In this document: piece by piece, positions 33,575 through 43,312 of the stretch
Position numbering within the stretch: the first letter of the stretch is position 1
How the letters are laid out: each line of letters starts with the position of its first letter
DNA from: Novosphingobium olei
Lineage (GTDB): Bacteria > Pseudomonadota > Alphaproteobacteria > Sphingomonadales > Sphingomonadaceae
Assembly: GCF_012927405.1 (NCBI RefSeq)
Contig: NZ_JABBGM010000002.1
Location: 62,001 to 126,000, forward strand
Reading direction: 5' to 3'
Length of the DNA stretch: 64,000 bases
The notes under the pieces: generated by a model
The model's database searches: none
What the model saw: only the letters and a program-made list of their open reading frames with translations
What the model was told of the DNA's origin: nothing
Position numbers and translations under genes: made by a program

Positions 33575-36121
33575 ATGGCGAAGAAGCCGGTCGATCCGCT
33601 TGAAGCCTATAACGCCAAGCGCGATTTCGCGAAGACCGCGGAGCCCGCGGGCAAGCGCGCGGCGGGGAAGGGCGGCAATCGCTTCATCGTGCAGAAGCAC
33701 GATGCAACGCGGCTGCACTGGGATTTCCGGTTGGAAATCGACGGCGTGCTCAAGTCCTGGGCGGTGACGCGCGGGCCGAGCCCTGACCCGGACGACAAGC
33801 GGCTGGCGGTGCGGACCGAGGACCATCCGCTGTCCTATGCCGAGTTCGAGGGGACGATCCCCAAGGGCGAATATGGCGGCGGCACCGTGATGCTGTGGGA
33901 CCGGGGCACCTGGGCGCCGATCGCGGGCAAGTCGGCCAAGGATCTCGACAAGGGGCACCTGCACTTCACGCTCGAGGGCGAGCGGATGAAGGGGGAGTGG
34001 ATCATCTTCCGGCTGAAGCCGAGGGGGAAGGAAACCCGCGAAAACTGGCTGCTGCGCAAGGTGGAGGATGCCTTCGCCGAAAAGGGCGACGTGCTGGTGG
34101 AGCGCGGGTTGACCTCAGTACTGACCGGGCGGACGATGGCCGAGATCGAGGGCGACGTGAAAGGCGCGCATTCGCTGAAAGGCAAGAAGGGCAAGGCCTT
34201 TGCCGCCGAGATGGAGGCAGCGGCCAAGCGCAACGCCAAGGTTGCGCCGGCGCGCAAGAAGGCAGGCAGGGCGGCACAGGGCGCGGGGGGCTTGCCCGCA
34301 TTTCGCACGCCGCAGCTGGCCACGCTGGTGGACAGCGTGCCGGCCGGGAATGGCTGGATGCACGAGATCAAGTTCGACGGCTATCGCGCGCTGGTCGCGA
34401 CCAATGGCGCGGAGGTCCGCGTCTATACCCGCAACGGGCTCGACTGGACCGACAAGTTCGCCCCGCTGGTGCGCGAGCTTGCCAGGCTGGAACTGCCGCC
34501 TGCGCTGATCGACGGCGAGATCGTCGCCTATGACGACAAGGGCAATCCCGACTTTTCGAGCCTGCAGAAAGTGCTGAAGCGCGGCCACGGCGCGCAGGAT
34601 GAGACGACGCCGCTTTCGTTCCACGCCTTCGACCTGCTCGAGCTGGATGGAGAGGATCTGGCCGCGCTGCCCAATATCGAGCGCAAGGAGCGGCTCCACG
34701 CTCTGCTGGCGCAGGCCAAGCCGCCGATCCACGTGGCCGACCACGTGATCGGCGCGGGCGAAAAGCTGTTCAAGGCGATGTGCGCCGCAGGGCAGGAGGG
34801 CGTGATCTCCAAACGGATCGACGCGCCGTACCAGAACCGGCGCAGCAAGAGCTGGCTGAAGGTGAAGTGCATCCTGCGGCAGGAGTTCGTGATCATCGGC
34901 TGGAAGAAGTCGAGCGCGCGGGGACGGCCGTTTGCTTCGCTGCTGCTGGCGCAGAACGAGAGCAAGCGGCTGGTCTACAAGGGCAATGTCGGCACCGGCT
35001 TCGGCGGCGGGGCGATGGAGGAACTGGCCGCAGCTATGGGCAAGCTGGTGGTGGAGACGCCCCCTGCCGAAGTGCCGCGCGAAGACCGGCGCGGGGTGAC
35101 ATGGATCAGACCCGAGCTGGTGGCCGAAATCGCCTTTGCCGAATTCACCGCCGAGGGATCCGTGCGCCACGCGAGTTTCGTCGGGCTGCGGGGCGACAAG
35201 CCCGCGTCGCAAGTCGTGCCCGAGCGGGTGGAGGCAGCGCCCGAGGAGGGGGACGCGGGCGCCGAGGTGAAGATCAGCAATCGCGACCGGGTGATCTTTC
35301 CTGAAAGCGGCGAAACCAAGGGCATGCTGGCAGACTGGTACGCCCAGATGGCGCCGCTGATGCTGCCGTTCGTGGGAAGCCGTCCGGTGAGTCTGGTGCG
35401 CTGTCCGCAAGGGCGCGGCAAGAAGTGCTTTTTCCAGAAACACGATAGCGGCAGCTTCGGCGATCACGTGCGGCAGGTGCCGATCGCCGAGAAGGATGGG
35501 CATGCCGAGGACTACATTTACGTCGAGGATGCCGCGGGGCTGCTGACCTGCGTGCAGATGGGCACGATCGAGTTCCATACCTGGGGCGCGCGGGTGGACG
35601 ATGTCGAGGCGCCGGACCGGATGATCTTCGACCTCGATCCCGACGAGGGGCTCGGCTGGGACGAGGTCCGCCGCGCGGCAAGGCACCTGCACGACCGGCT
35701 GGCCGACATCGGGCTTGCCAGCTTTGCCATGCTGTCGGGCGGGAAGGGCGTGCACGTGGTGGTGCCGCTGATGCCGGGCCATTCGTGGGAGGCGCACAAG
35801 GACTTCGCGCGGCGCTTTGCCGAGGCGCTGTCGATGGCCGAGCCCGACCGCTTCATCGCCACGATGAGCAAGGCGAAGCGCGTGGGCAAGATCTTCATCG
35901 ATTACTTGCGCAACCAGCGCGGGGCGACGGCGGTCACCCCCTATTCGGCGCGGGCGCGGGCCGGGGCGTCGGTCGCGCTGCCGATTGCGTGGGGCGAGTT
36001 CCACCAGTTCGACAGCGCGCATCCCTACTCGATCCGCGATGCCGAAACGCTGCTGCGGCGCGCCAAGGGCAAGGGCCTTGCCGGCTGGGGCTTTGCCAGC
36101 CAGACGCTCCCTGATCTGTAA
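33575..36121 (+). CDS. ligD: ATP-dependent DNA ligase LigD (phosphoesterase-ligase-polymerase)
   Basis: An 848-residue three-domain end-joining enzyme, in the Pseudomonas order. The 3'-phosphoesterase (about 1-190) has metal-site His42, His48, Asp50 and His84 (HWDFRLE, EDHPLS). The ligase (about 230-540) has nucleophile Lys266 in HEIKFDGYR. The primase-polymerase (about 560-848) has the metal motif DLDPDE and SGGKGVHVV. It trims, fills and seals double-strand breaks with Ku, encoded directly upstream. Length and all three active sites look intact. Confidence 0.95.
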   Translation: MAKKPVDPLEAYNAKRDFAKTAEPAGKRAAGKGGNRFIVQKHDATRLHWDFRLEIDGVLKSWAVTRGPSPDPDDKRLAVRTEDHPLSYAEFEGTIPKGEYGGGTVMLWDRGTWAPIAGKSAKDLDKGHLHFTLEGERMKGEWIIFRLKPRGKETRENWLLRKVEDAFAEKGDVLVERGLTSVLTGRTMAEIEGDVKGAHSLKGKKGKAFAAEMEAAAKRNAKVAPARKKAGRAAQGAGGLPAFRTPQLATLVDSVPAGNGWMHEIKFDGYRALVATNGAEVRVYTRNGLDWTDKFAPLVRELARLELPPALIDGEIVAYDDKGNPDFSSLQKVLKRGHGAQDETTPLSFHAFDLLELDGEDLAALPNIERKERLHALLAQAKPPIHVADHVIGAGEKLFKAMCAAGQEGVISKRIDAPYQNRRSKSWLKVKCILRQEFVIIGWKKSSARGRPFASLLLAQNESKRLVYKGNVGTGFGGGAMEELAAAMGKLVVETPPAEVPREDRRGVTWIRPELVAEIAFAEFTAEGSVRHASFVGLRGDKPASQVVPERVEAAPEEGDAGAEVKISNRDRVIFPESGETKGMLADWYAQMAPLMLPFVGSRPVSLVRCPQGRGKKCFFQKHDSGSFGDHVRQVPIAEKDGHAEDYIYVEDAAGLLTCVQMGTIEFHTWGARVDDVEAPDRMIFDLDPDEGLGWDEVRRAARHLHDRLADIGLASFAMLSGGKGVHVVVPLMPGHSWEAHKDFARRFAEALSMAEPDRFIATMSKAKRVGKIFIDYLRNQRGATAVTPYSARARAGASVALPIAWGEFHQFDSAHPYSIRDAETLLRRAKGKGLAGWGFASQTLPDL

Positions 36122-36283
36122 TCGCCGAAAAAAGTGCAAGCCAAGCCGCCTGACTTGCTGTAGGGGGCAGCGCAACGATGGCCCGGGCGTGTGCGCAAAG
36201 GGCATCACTGCCGCGGTGGGAGCGGCATCCACGACAACGACAAGAAAAGATCGGGCCGCACACCCGCTCCATAGGCATTTGTT

Positions 36284-38080
36284 ATGACATTCGAAGGACT
36301 TAATTCCGCGCTCGACCGGGCGCTGACCGGCCATGGCTATTCGGCGCTGACGCCGGTGCAGGCCGCCGTGATCGAGGCCGAAGCCAAGGGTCGCGATCTG
36401 ATCGTTTCTGCCCAGACCGGCTCTGGCAAGACCGTGGCATTCGGCCTGGCCATGAGCGACGAGCTGCTGGGCGAGCAAGGCGTGCTGCCCCAGGCCGGTG
36501 CGCCGCTGGCGCTGGTGATTGCGCCCACCCGCGAACTGGCGCTTCAGGTCAGCCGCGAGCTCGAGTGGCTCTATGCCGAAACCGGTGCGCGCATCGCCAC
36601 CTGCGTTGGCGGCATGGACCCGATGCGCGAGCGCCGTACGCTGAACTTCGGCGCGCATATCGTGGTCGGCACGCCGGGCCGGTTGCGCGACCATATCGAA
36701 CGCGGCGCGCTCGACTTGTCGAGCTTGCGCGCGGTGGTGCTCGACGAGGCGGACGAGATGCTCGACATGGGCTTCCGCGAGGATCTGGAGGAACTGCTCG
36801 ACGCGACGCCGCAGGGCCGCCGCACGCTGCTGTTCTCGGCCACGATGCCACGTCCGATCGAGATGCTGGCGAGCCGCTACACCGACAATGCGCTGCGCAT
36901 TTCGACGATGAATGCGGCGCGCGGGCATGGCGACATCGCCTACCAGGCGGTGACCGTGGCGCCGGCCGACATAGAGCACGCCGTGGTCAACCTGCTGCGC
37001 CTGCACGAAGCGGAAACCGCGATCCTGTTCTGCGCGACGCGCGACAACGTCAAGCGGCTGCACGCGCTGCTGGTCGAACGCGGCTTTGCTGCCGTGGCGC
37101 TGTCGGGCGAACACAGCCAGTCGGAACGCAACAACGCGCTGCAGGCCTTGCGCGATCGCCGCGCCCGCGTCTGCGTTGCCACCGACGTGGCCGCGCGCGG
37201 CATCGACCTGCCGTCGCTTTCGCTGGTGGTGCACGTGGAAATCCCGCGCGATGCCGAAACGCTGCAGCACCGTTCGGGCCGCACCGGCCGCGCGGGCAAG
37301 AAGGGCACCGCGGTCATAGTCGTGCCGTTCCCGCGTCGTCGCCGCGTCGAAATGATGCTGCGCGGGGCGCGGATCGAAGCGGCGTGGATCGATGCGCCGG
37401 GGCCGGAGGAAATCCGCGCCGCCGACCGCGAACGCCTGCTCGGCACGCTGCTGCAGCCGGTGGAGGCCGACGAGGCCGACGCCACGCTGGTCCAGGAACT
37501 GCTGGCGCACAAGAGCGCCGAGGAACTGGCCATCGCGCTGGTCCGCGCGCATTCGGCCGCGCTGCCGCAGCCCGAGGATCTGATCGGCAACAGCCCCGAA
37601 GCGCGGGCCGAGCGCAAGCGTCCCGGGTTCGAGGACGTGGTGTGGTTCCGGCTCGACGTCGGCCGTCGCCAGAACGCCGATCCGCGCTGGCTGCTGCCGC
37701 TGCTTTGCCGTCGCGGCCACGTGACGCGCGGCGAGATCGGGGCGATCCGCATTTCGGCCAACGAGACTTTCGTCCAGATCCCGCGCGCGGCGGCCGACCG
37801 CTTTGCCCATGCCGTGGCCCGCACGGCGGGTGTCGAAGGCGACGACGAGAGCGGCATCACCATTGAGCATTCGGCCCAACCGCCGCGCGAGATGGCCCGC
37901 GACAACCGCCGCGCCGGCCCGCCGCATCGCGGTGAGCGCGCAAACGGCGACCGTCCGCATGGTGGCGAGCGTCCCTATGGCGATCGCTCGCACGGCGGGG
38001 ACCGTCCCGGCGGCGAACGGCCCAGTGGAGGGGCGCCGTTCCGCAAGAAGGTCTACAAGGCCAAGCGCTTCGAGCGCTGA
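36284..38080 (+). CDS. DEAD-box RNA helicase with C-terminal RNA-binding domain
   Basis: A 598-residue helicase. Q-motif (FEGLNSALDRAL...LTPVQ), Walker A AQTGSGKT (43-50), DEAD box as LDEADE, SAT, and the helicase C motif HRSGRTGRAG are all present. A DbpA-like RNA-binding domain follows (DPRWLLPLLCRRGHVTRGEIGAIRI), then a Gly/Arg/His-rich tail of short GGERP/GDR repeats ending in KVYKAKRFER. The size and layout match the CsdA/DeaD group involved in ribosome assembly and cold adaptation. A 160-bp leader precedes ATG 36284. Confidence 0.92.
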   Translation: MTFEGLNSALDRALTGHGYSALTPVQAAVIEAEAKGRDLIVSAQTGSGKTVAFGLAMSDELLGEQGVLPQAGAPLALVIAPTRELALQVSRELEWLYAETGARIATCVGGMDPMRERRTLNFGAHIVVGTPGRLRDHIERGALDLSSLRAVVLDEADEMLDMGFREDLEELLDATPQGRRTLLFSATMPRPIEMLASRYTDNALRISTMNAARGHGDIAYQAVTVAPADIEHAVVNLLRLHEAETAILFCATRDNVKRLHALLVERGFAAVALSGEHSQSERNNALQALRDRRARVCVATDVAARGIDLPSLSLVVHVEIPRDAETLQHRSGRTGRAGKKGTAVIVVPFPRRRRVEMMLRGARIEAAWIDAPGPEEIRAADRERLLGTLLQPVEADEADATLVQELLAHKSAEELAIALVRAHSAALPQPEDLIGNSPEARAERKRPGFEDVVWFRLDVGRRQNADPRWLLPLLCRRGHVTRGEIGAIRISANETFVQIPRAAADRFAHAVARTAGVEGDDESGITIEHSAQPPREMARDNRRAGPPHRGERANGDRPHGGERPYGDRSHGGDRPGGERPSGGAPFRKKVYKAKRFER

Positions 38081-38173
38081 GGACGGCTGGGGGCTGATGC
38101 TCCCGTCCTTCCGCGCTTGTCGAAGGTTCGCTCTGAGGCTTGGGGGCTGCGCTGTTCCGCAAGGGGAAGGGCA

Positions 38174-38194
38174 GCCCTTCGACAGGCTCAGGGC
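38174..38194. repeat. Interspersed repeat, CCTTCGACAGGCTCAGG family
   Basis: Identical over 21 bp to the copy at 24921-24941. Confidence 0.7.
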
Positions 38195-38300
38195 GGGCGG
38201 GGTTCTGATTGCGGAGCGTTTTAGCCCTATCGATTTGCGAGGTCTGTGGCTCGGCCGTCAGGTTCGTGCGCGAACCTCGGGACGCTCACTCTTTCCGTTT

Positions 38301-38321
38301 ATCCTGAGCCTGTCGAAGGAT
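38301..38321. repeat. Interspersed repeat, CCTTCGACAGGCTCAGG family (reverse)
   Basis: Reverse orientation, core CCTGAGCCTGTCGAAGG, with AT outer bases that still pair (ATCC/GGAT). Confidence 0.7.
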
Positions 38322-38367
38322 CGTACTTGAGTTTGCGAGGCCGCGCTGTGCCGTTGAGGGTACGGCG

Positions 38368-38388
38368 GCCCTTCGACAGGCTCGGGGC
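38368..38388. repeat. Interspersed repeat, CCTTCGACAGGCTCAGG family
   Basis: One mismatch (CTCGGGG for CTCAGGG) from the copies at 24921 and 38174. Confidence 0.65.
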
Positions 38389-38423
38389 GAACGGGGATAG
38401 GGGGGCGGACGTGCGCCCGCTTG

Positions 38424-38885
38424 TCAGATCGGCTCAACCTTCAGGACTTCGATGGCTTCGGCCTTGCCGTTGAAATCGACGCGTTCGCCCGCTTCCGCAT
38501 CCATCATCGCGCGCGGGAGCGGGGCGGTGAAGGCGACCTTGCCTTCGCCGGCGTCCGCCTCGTCATGGCCGACGATGGCGATGGTGCGCTCCTGCCCGCC
38601 CATGCGGAAGGTGACGCGCGTGCCGAAGGCGACGCTTGACCCATCGGCAGGCGCGATGAGCTCGGCGCTGGCGCGGCGGGCCTTCCAGTAGCGCAAGTCC
38701 CGCTTGGCGGCCGCGAGCGCGGTCTCGTCGGGGTCGGCGGCGACCAAGGCTTCGAACTGCCCGACGCGGTCTTCGATCAGGGCAAGGCCGGTGGGCGTGA
38801 CCCAGTTAGGACCGGGCGGGATCGGCACTTCGAACTTGGGTTCGAGATGTTCGTCGTCGCTTTCGCGGCGGAAGGCAACGCTCAT
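38424..38885 (-). CDS. GreA/GreB-family transcription elongation factor-like protein
   Basis: A 153-residue Gre-type protein. An N-terminal helical hairpin (LALIEDRVGQFEALV, then AAAKRDLRYWKARRA) with acidic tip residues (DPDE) is followed by the FKBP-like GreA_GreB C-terminal domain (FGTRVTFRM, HDEADAGEGKVAFTAPL). Gre factors enter the RNA polymerase channel and rescue backtracked complexes; a short paralogue of this kind may act differently. The start overlaps the ABC-F stop (ATGA), so it is translated after the ABC-F protein. Confidence 0.78.
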   Translation of the reverse strand: MSVAFRRESDDEHLEPKFEVPIPPGPNWVTPTGLALIEDRVGQFEALVAADPDETALAAAKRDLRYWKARRASAELIAPADGSSVAFGTRVTFRMGGQERTIAIVGHDEADAGEGKVAFTAPLPRAMMDAEAGERVDFNGKAEAIEVLKVEPI

Positions 38886-40768
38886 GCACCTTGCTCCTGC
38901 GCCAGTTCGTAGGCTTCGCTGGCTTCCATCCAAGCGGTTTCGGCGTATTCCAGTTCCGAAGCCTTGCGACCGCGACGTTCCGAGAGCTGGCCCATGGTCA
39001 GCTTGGCGAGATCGCCCTTGACGCTGCCGGGCTCGAACATCGCGCGATCGAGCTCGCTGAGTTCGGCCTGGAGCTTGGCCACGCGCGTTTCCGCCTCGGT
39101 CACGGTCTTCTTGAGGCCCTTCAACTGTTCGCGCAGCTGGGCATTGGCGCGGCGATCCTGCTTGCCGCTACCGCCCTTGCCGCCGGCGCTGCCTTCGGCC
39201 TTCGGCTGGTTGCGGCCCAGCACGAAGTCGATGTAATCCTCCATCGAACCGTTGAATTCGCGCGCGGTGCCTTCGTCGACAAGGACGAGGCGATCGGCGG
39301 TGAGTTCGACCATGTGGCGATCGTGGCTGATCAGCAGGACGGCGCCCTTGTACTCGTTGAGCGCCTGGACCAGCGCTTCGCGCGCATCGACGTCGAGGTG
39401 GTTGGTCGGCTCGTCCAGGATCAGCATGTGCGGGGCATCGCGCGTGACGAGCGCGAGGGCGAGGCGGGCGCGTTCGCCGCCCGATAGCGTGCCGACCTGC
39501 GCCGTGGCGCGCGGGCCGGAAAAGCCGAAGCGGCCCAGTTGCGCGCGCACCGCAGCGGGCGTCTTGCCTGGCATGGCGCGGGTCATGTGTTCGAGCGGGG
39601 TGGCATCGCCCGCCAGCTCTTCGACCTGATACTGCGTGAAGTAGCCGATCTGCATCTTGCCGGCCGCGTTCATGGCGCCTTCCATCGGCGCCAGCTGCGC
39701 AGCGAGCAGACGCGCGAGCGTGGTCTTGCCGTTGCCGTTGCGACCCAGCAGGGCAAGGCGATCGTCGGGATCGATGCGCAGGTTGAGCCGGCGCAGGATC
39801 GGCGTTTCGGCATAGCCGACGGCTGCCAGATCGAGCGTGATCAGCGGCGGGCGCAGTTCTTCCGGGTCCGGGAAATCGAACGACAGCGAGGGATCTTCCA
39901 TCATCGCCGCGATCGGCTGCATCTTGGCCAGCATCTTGGCGCGCGATTGCGCCTGCTTGGCGGTGGAGGCGCGGGCGCTGTTGCGGGCGATGTAGTCGCG
40001 CAACCGTTCGGCCTGCGCTTCCTGTGCGGCGCGCGCGGCGGCGACTTGGGCGGCGCGTTCGGCCCGCTGGCGTTCGAAGCTGTCGTAGCCGCCGGGGTAA
40101 AGCGTGACCTTGCCGCCCTGAAGGTGGAGGATGTGGTCGCACACCGAATTGAGCAGGTCGCGCTCGTGGCTGATCACCAGCAGCGTGGCGGGGTAGGACT
40201 TGAGGAAGTTTTCGAGCCAGAGCGTCGCTTCGAGATCGAGGTGGTTCGACGGTTCGTCAAGCAGCAGCACGTCGGGCTGGCTGAACAGCAGCGCGGCGAG
40301 CGCGACGCGCATCTTCCAGCCACCCGAGAAGCTGTCGAGCGGCTGGCCCTGCATCTCTTCATCGAAGCCGAGGCCGGAGAGAATCCGCGAGGCGCGGGCA
40401 GGCGCGGTGTAGGCATCGATCGCGATCAGGCGGTCGTGCACGTCTCCCAGGCGGTTGGGATCGGTGCAGGTTTCCGCTTCTTCGAGCAGCGTGGTGCGCT
40501 CCTTGTCGGCGGCGAGCACGGTTTCGAAGGGCGTGGCATCGCCGGCCGGCGCTTCCTGCGCGATGTAGCCCAGGCGGGTGCCGCGCGGCATCTCGATCTC
40601 GCCGTCGTCGGGCTCGATCTGGCCGATCAGCGCCTTCATCAGCGTGGACTTGCCCGCGCCGTTGCGACCGATCAGGCCGACCTTGCCCTTGGGCGGAATG
40701 GCAGCCGAGGCGCGCGACAGGATTTCGCGCCCGCCAAGGCGCACGGTAAGGGACTGGATCGAAAGCAT
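38882..40768 (-). CDS. ABC-F family ATPase (Uup/EttA type)
   Basis: A 628-residue soluble ABC-F protein with two ATPase cassettes and no membrane domain. Cassette 1 has GRNGAGKS, the SGGW signature and LLLDEPSNHLDL; cassette 2 has GRNGNGKT, LSGGERARL and LILDEPTNHLDV. The inter-cassette linker is long and charged, and the C-terminal tail (after about 530) is a predicted coiled coil. Such proteins act on the ribosome in translation or assembly. The downstream Gre-like gene overlaps its stop. Confidence 0.92.
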   Translation of the reverse strand: MLSIQSLTVRLGGREILSRASAAIPPKGKVGLIGRNGAGKSTLMKALIGQIEPDDGEIEMPRGTRLGYIAQEAPAGDATPFETVLAADKERTTLLEEAETCTDPNRLGDVHDRLIAIDAYTAPARASRILSGLGFDEEMQGQPLDSFSGGWKMRVALAALLFSQPDVLLLDEPSNHLDLEATLWLENFLKSYPATLLVISHERDLLNSVCDHILHLQGGKVTLYPGGYDSFERQRAERAAQVAAARAAQEAQAERLRDYIARNSARASTAKQAQSRAKMLAKMQPIAAMMEDPSLSFDFPDPEELRPPLITLDLAAVGYAETPILRRLNLRIDPDDRLALLGRNGNGKTTLARLLAAQLAPMEGAMNAAGKMQIGYFTQYQVEELAGDATPLEHMTRAMPGKTPAAVRAQLGRFGFSGPRATAQVGTLSGGERARLALALVTRDAPHMLILDEPTNHLDVDAREALVQALNEYKGAVLLISHDRHMVELTADRLVLVDEGTAREFNGSMEDYIDFVLGRNQPKAEGSAGGKGGSGKQDRRANAQLREQLKGLKKTVTEAETRVAKLQAELSELDRAMFEPGSVKGDLAKLTMGQLSERRGRKASELEYAETAWMEASEAYELAQEQGA

Positions 40769-40816
40769 CGCGCGCCCCTAGCAGGGTGGGGCGAAGGGGG
40801 AAAGCGCAGCAGCCCG

Positions 40817-42925
40817 TCAGAAGCTGCCCTTGATGAGCAGCGTGAACAGCGGTCCGATCAGCTGGTTGCGTGTTTCGGTGAACAGGATCGGCGACTGGTC
40901 GCGGCGGCCGGCATAGACCACGCGGTCCCAGCGCCGGCGGGCGTTGAGCAGGTTGTCGGCCGAGGCGCGGACGGTGAGCCCGAACACGTTCTTGTTCTCG
41001 ACATAGAGCCCGGCGAAGACAGGGCCCTCCCAGTCTCGACCGAATTCGCCGACGCGGTAGCCGAGCGACTGGTGCGAATAGTTGAACGAGCCGCCAATGG
41101 CCCAGTTGGTGCCGGGCAGATCGTCGCGCAGTTCGATCTCGGCAAGCCGGTCGGTAATGTTGCTGTAGGTGATGGTGCGCAGCGTGACCGGGTCCGTCAG
41201 CCGGGTGTGCTGCAGCAGCAGGTGCACATCGACCCGCGCGCCCTTCCAGCCGAGCGGTTCTAGCTGCAGCGTGGTGTTGCTTTCCAGGATGCGGACGCGG
41301 GCCCTGGGCACGTTGCCCACGGATTCGCCGTCGGGGCCCACGGGCACCACGGTGACGTAGTCTTCCACCTGCCGCCCGATGAAGCGCAGCTTGGTCGAGC
41401 CCCAGCGGCCGAGGTTCTTGTTGGCCTCAACCTCGAGCGTCCAGTCCTGCTGCGGCACGAGCTCGGCATTGCCGGCGTTGGCGTTGCCGTTGTCGAGAAA
41501 GCGGCGGGCTAGGAAATCGTAGAACGAAAGTTGCCCGACGCGGCGGCGGACGCGGACCGACAGGTCAAACGTCGGGTCCGGCTTCCAGGCGAGCGAGAGC
41601 GAGCCCTTGGGGCGGAAGAAGCGGCGTTGCAGACCGTCGGCTCCGGTCTGGCGCAAGGTCGACCATTCGGCGCCGCCGACGAACTGCAGCGTGACCGTCT
41701 TCGAGACCGGGCGGCTGACCGAAAGGCTGGCATCGTAGCGGTCTTCGGCGACGCCGCCCGTGCCGCCGGGGAAGGGTTCGCGGGTGAAGCTGCCGTCATC
41801 GGCGAGCGTGCCGACCGAGGCGACGTTGTCGAGGCGGTTGAACGCGCCTTCGCCCGCGATCTGCCAATCGCCGCCAAACATCTTCCAGCTGTATTCGGCG
41901 CGGGCGATGCGTTCACTGGTATCGCCGACCTGGGCATAGAGATCGCCATCGGCGGGACTCTGGTCGGCATAGGAGGTGACGACGGTCTGCAGGTAGGGTT
42001 CGTGGCTTTCGCGGTTGAGGCCGATCAGTTTCAGCCGGCCGGGGCCAAGCGCGAAGTCGATATCGCCGCCCATTTCCCAGTTCCACGTATCGTTACGAAC
42101 CTTGATCAGGCGCAGGCGATCGGGACCGCCCCACGGCGCTTCGGCGGGCAGGCGGGTGCGCTGCGAGCGTTCGTCGTAATGCGACCAGATCTTCTGGATC
42201 GAGGCGTTGAGGTTGATGACCGACGAGCCGGGGCCATCGATGACGAAGCGGCCGGCGAGCTTGGGATTGTCTTCGTCGCTGGTCAGTTCGTCGTGCCGGC
42301 GTTCGACGATCCTGCCGCCTGCGTCGCGGATCGTGGTCGGGCCGCCGGCGGCGCCGCGGTTGGCGTCGTTGACGAGGCTTATGGTATACTCGACCCAGTC
42401 CTGCCGGCCGCTGACCGAGATTTCGCCGTCGTAGAGCCGGGGGTGGGCATAGTGCGGGCGCACTTGCGGCTCCCAGCGGAACTGGCCCGAAAAGCTGTCG
42501 GTCCGGGCGATGATGTTGGCGACCTGGCCCGACAGGCCGGGCACCTTGAGCGTGGCCGCATCGACCAGCTCGATGCGTTCGACGGTGCTTGCCGGAATGC
42601 GCGAGAGCTGGGTGTAGATGTCATCCGATTTCGACGAGAGGCGCTGGCCGTTGACCAGCACGTTGCCGCTCGCCTGACCAAGGCCGCGCGCCTGTTCGGC
42701 TTCGCGGATCGAGAAGCCGGGGACGACGCGCAGCAGGTCGAGCGCGTTGCGGGGTGCGAAGCGCGCGAAGTCAGCGGGGGTAAAGACGGTCCTGCCGGAT
42801 TCGAGCGCCGGGGTCGGCGCTTCCGTTTCCGGCGCGCTCGTCGATGCATCACCCGCAGCGAAGGCGGGTGTGGCAAGGGCCGAGGAGAACAGCAGCGGCG
42901 CGGCCAGATTGCGGAAAGATTGCAT
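40817..42925 (-). CDS. TonB-dependent receptor-like outer-membrane protein
   Basis: A 702-residue outer-membrane protein. The signal peptide (NLAAPLLFSSALATPAFA) precedes a plug domain that ends early (RNALDLLRVVPGFSIRE, GQASGNVLVNGQRLSSK, ERIELVDAATLKVPG) and a barrel of about 500 residues ending in LLIKGSF. It resembles the sphingomonad TonB-receptor group with a short plug; a classical TonB box was not recognised. The ATG at 42925 is used, with no clear ribosome site; a TTG two codons upstream is possible. No substrate clue in the neighbourhood. Confidence 0.8.
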   Translation of the reverse strand: MQSFRNLAAPLLFSSALATPAFAAGDASTSAPETEAPTPALESGRTVFTPADFARFAPRNALDLLRVVPGFSIREAEQARGLGQASGNVLVNGQRLSSKSDDIYTQLSRIPASTVERIELVDAATLKVPGLSGQVANIIARTDSFSGQFRWEPQVRPHYAHPRLYDGEISVSGRQDWVEYTISLVNDANRGAAGGPTTIRDAGGRIVERRHDELTSDEDNPKLAGRFVIDGPGSSVINLNASIQKIWSHYDERSQRTRLPAEAPWGGPDRLRLIKVRNDTWNWEMGGDIDFALGPGRLKLIGLNRESHEPYLQTVVTSYADQSPADGDLYAQVGDTSERIARAEYSWKMFGGDWQIAGEGAFNRLDNVASVGTLADDGSFTREPFPGGTGGVAEDRYDASLSVSRPVSKTVTLQFVGGAEWSTLRQTGADGLQRRFFRPKGSLSLAWKPDPTFDLSVRVRRRVGQLSFYDFLARRFLDNGNANAGNAELVPQQDWTLEVEANKNLGRWGSTKLRFIGRQVEDYVTVVPVGPDGESVGNVPRARVRILESNTTLQLEPLGWKGARVDVHLLLQHTRLTDPVTLRTITYSNITDRLAEIELRDDLPGTNWAIGGSFNYSHQSLGYRVGEFGRDWEGPVFAGLYVENKNVFGLTVRASADNLLNARRRWDRVVYAGRRDQSPILFTETRNQLIGPLFTLLIKGSF

Positions 42926-43312
42926 TGGCAATCATTGGCTTGCTCGCGGTGGCAGCGGGTGTGGTCATCGACGAGCGACAAACCGTGCCCGACCGGCGGC
43001 CGAACGACATGGGGCTAAAATTCCTGAAATATCGAAAGGGCCTTGCTAGTCTGCCGCAGTGCAACAATGGTAGCTCGTCCTTTTGCTGCGGCTCGATGTG
43101 CAACCGCCACAGTTGATCCACAGCGGGACGGGAGGCCGTCATTCATGGTGTTCAACCGGTGCTCTGAGCGAGGTAGGCTTCGCAGGCGACCACGTGTGCG
43201 TGGCCCAAGCACCAATGGCCATTGTCACGATCCGGCCGAGGCCTCATCCGGCCAGTCTCATCCACTCCATCACGGTGGAGATGGACCCGGTCAGTAGGTC
43301 GACCGTGTCAGG
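42926..43312. other. Gene-free divergent region
   Basis: About 390 bp, visibly less GC-rich than its surroundings at 43010-43080. It separates the TonB-type receptor from the acyltransferase gene. No repeat, operator or RNA gene was recognised. Confidence 0.5.

Larger units (their letters stand above)
38081..38423. other. Gene-free region with three interspersed repeats
   Basis: 343 bp between the convergent helicase and Gre-factor genes. It carries copies of the CCTTCGACAGGCTCAGG repeat at 38174-38194, 38301-38321 (reverse) and 38368-38388, and a degenerate remnant near 38115-38140. No open frame of interest. Confidence 0.7.

Noticed and set aside
34115..37993. A 1292-codon open frame on the minus strand opposite ligD and the helicase gene
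   Set aside because: It is a GC-driven antisense shadow: both plus-strand genes have complete domain motifs, and the minus frame gives a low-complexity Arg/His/Gly protein with no family features.
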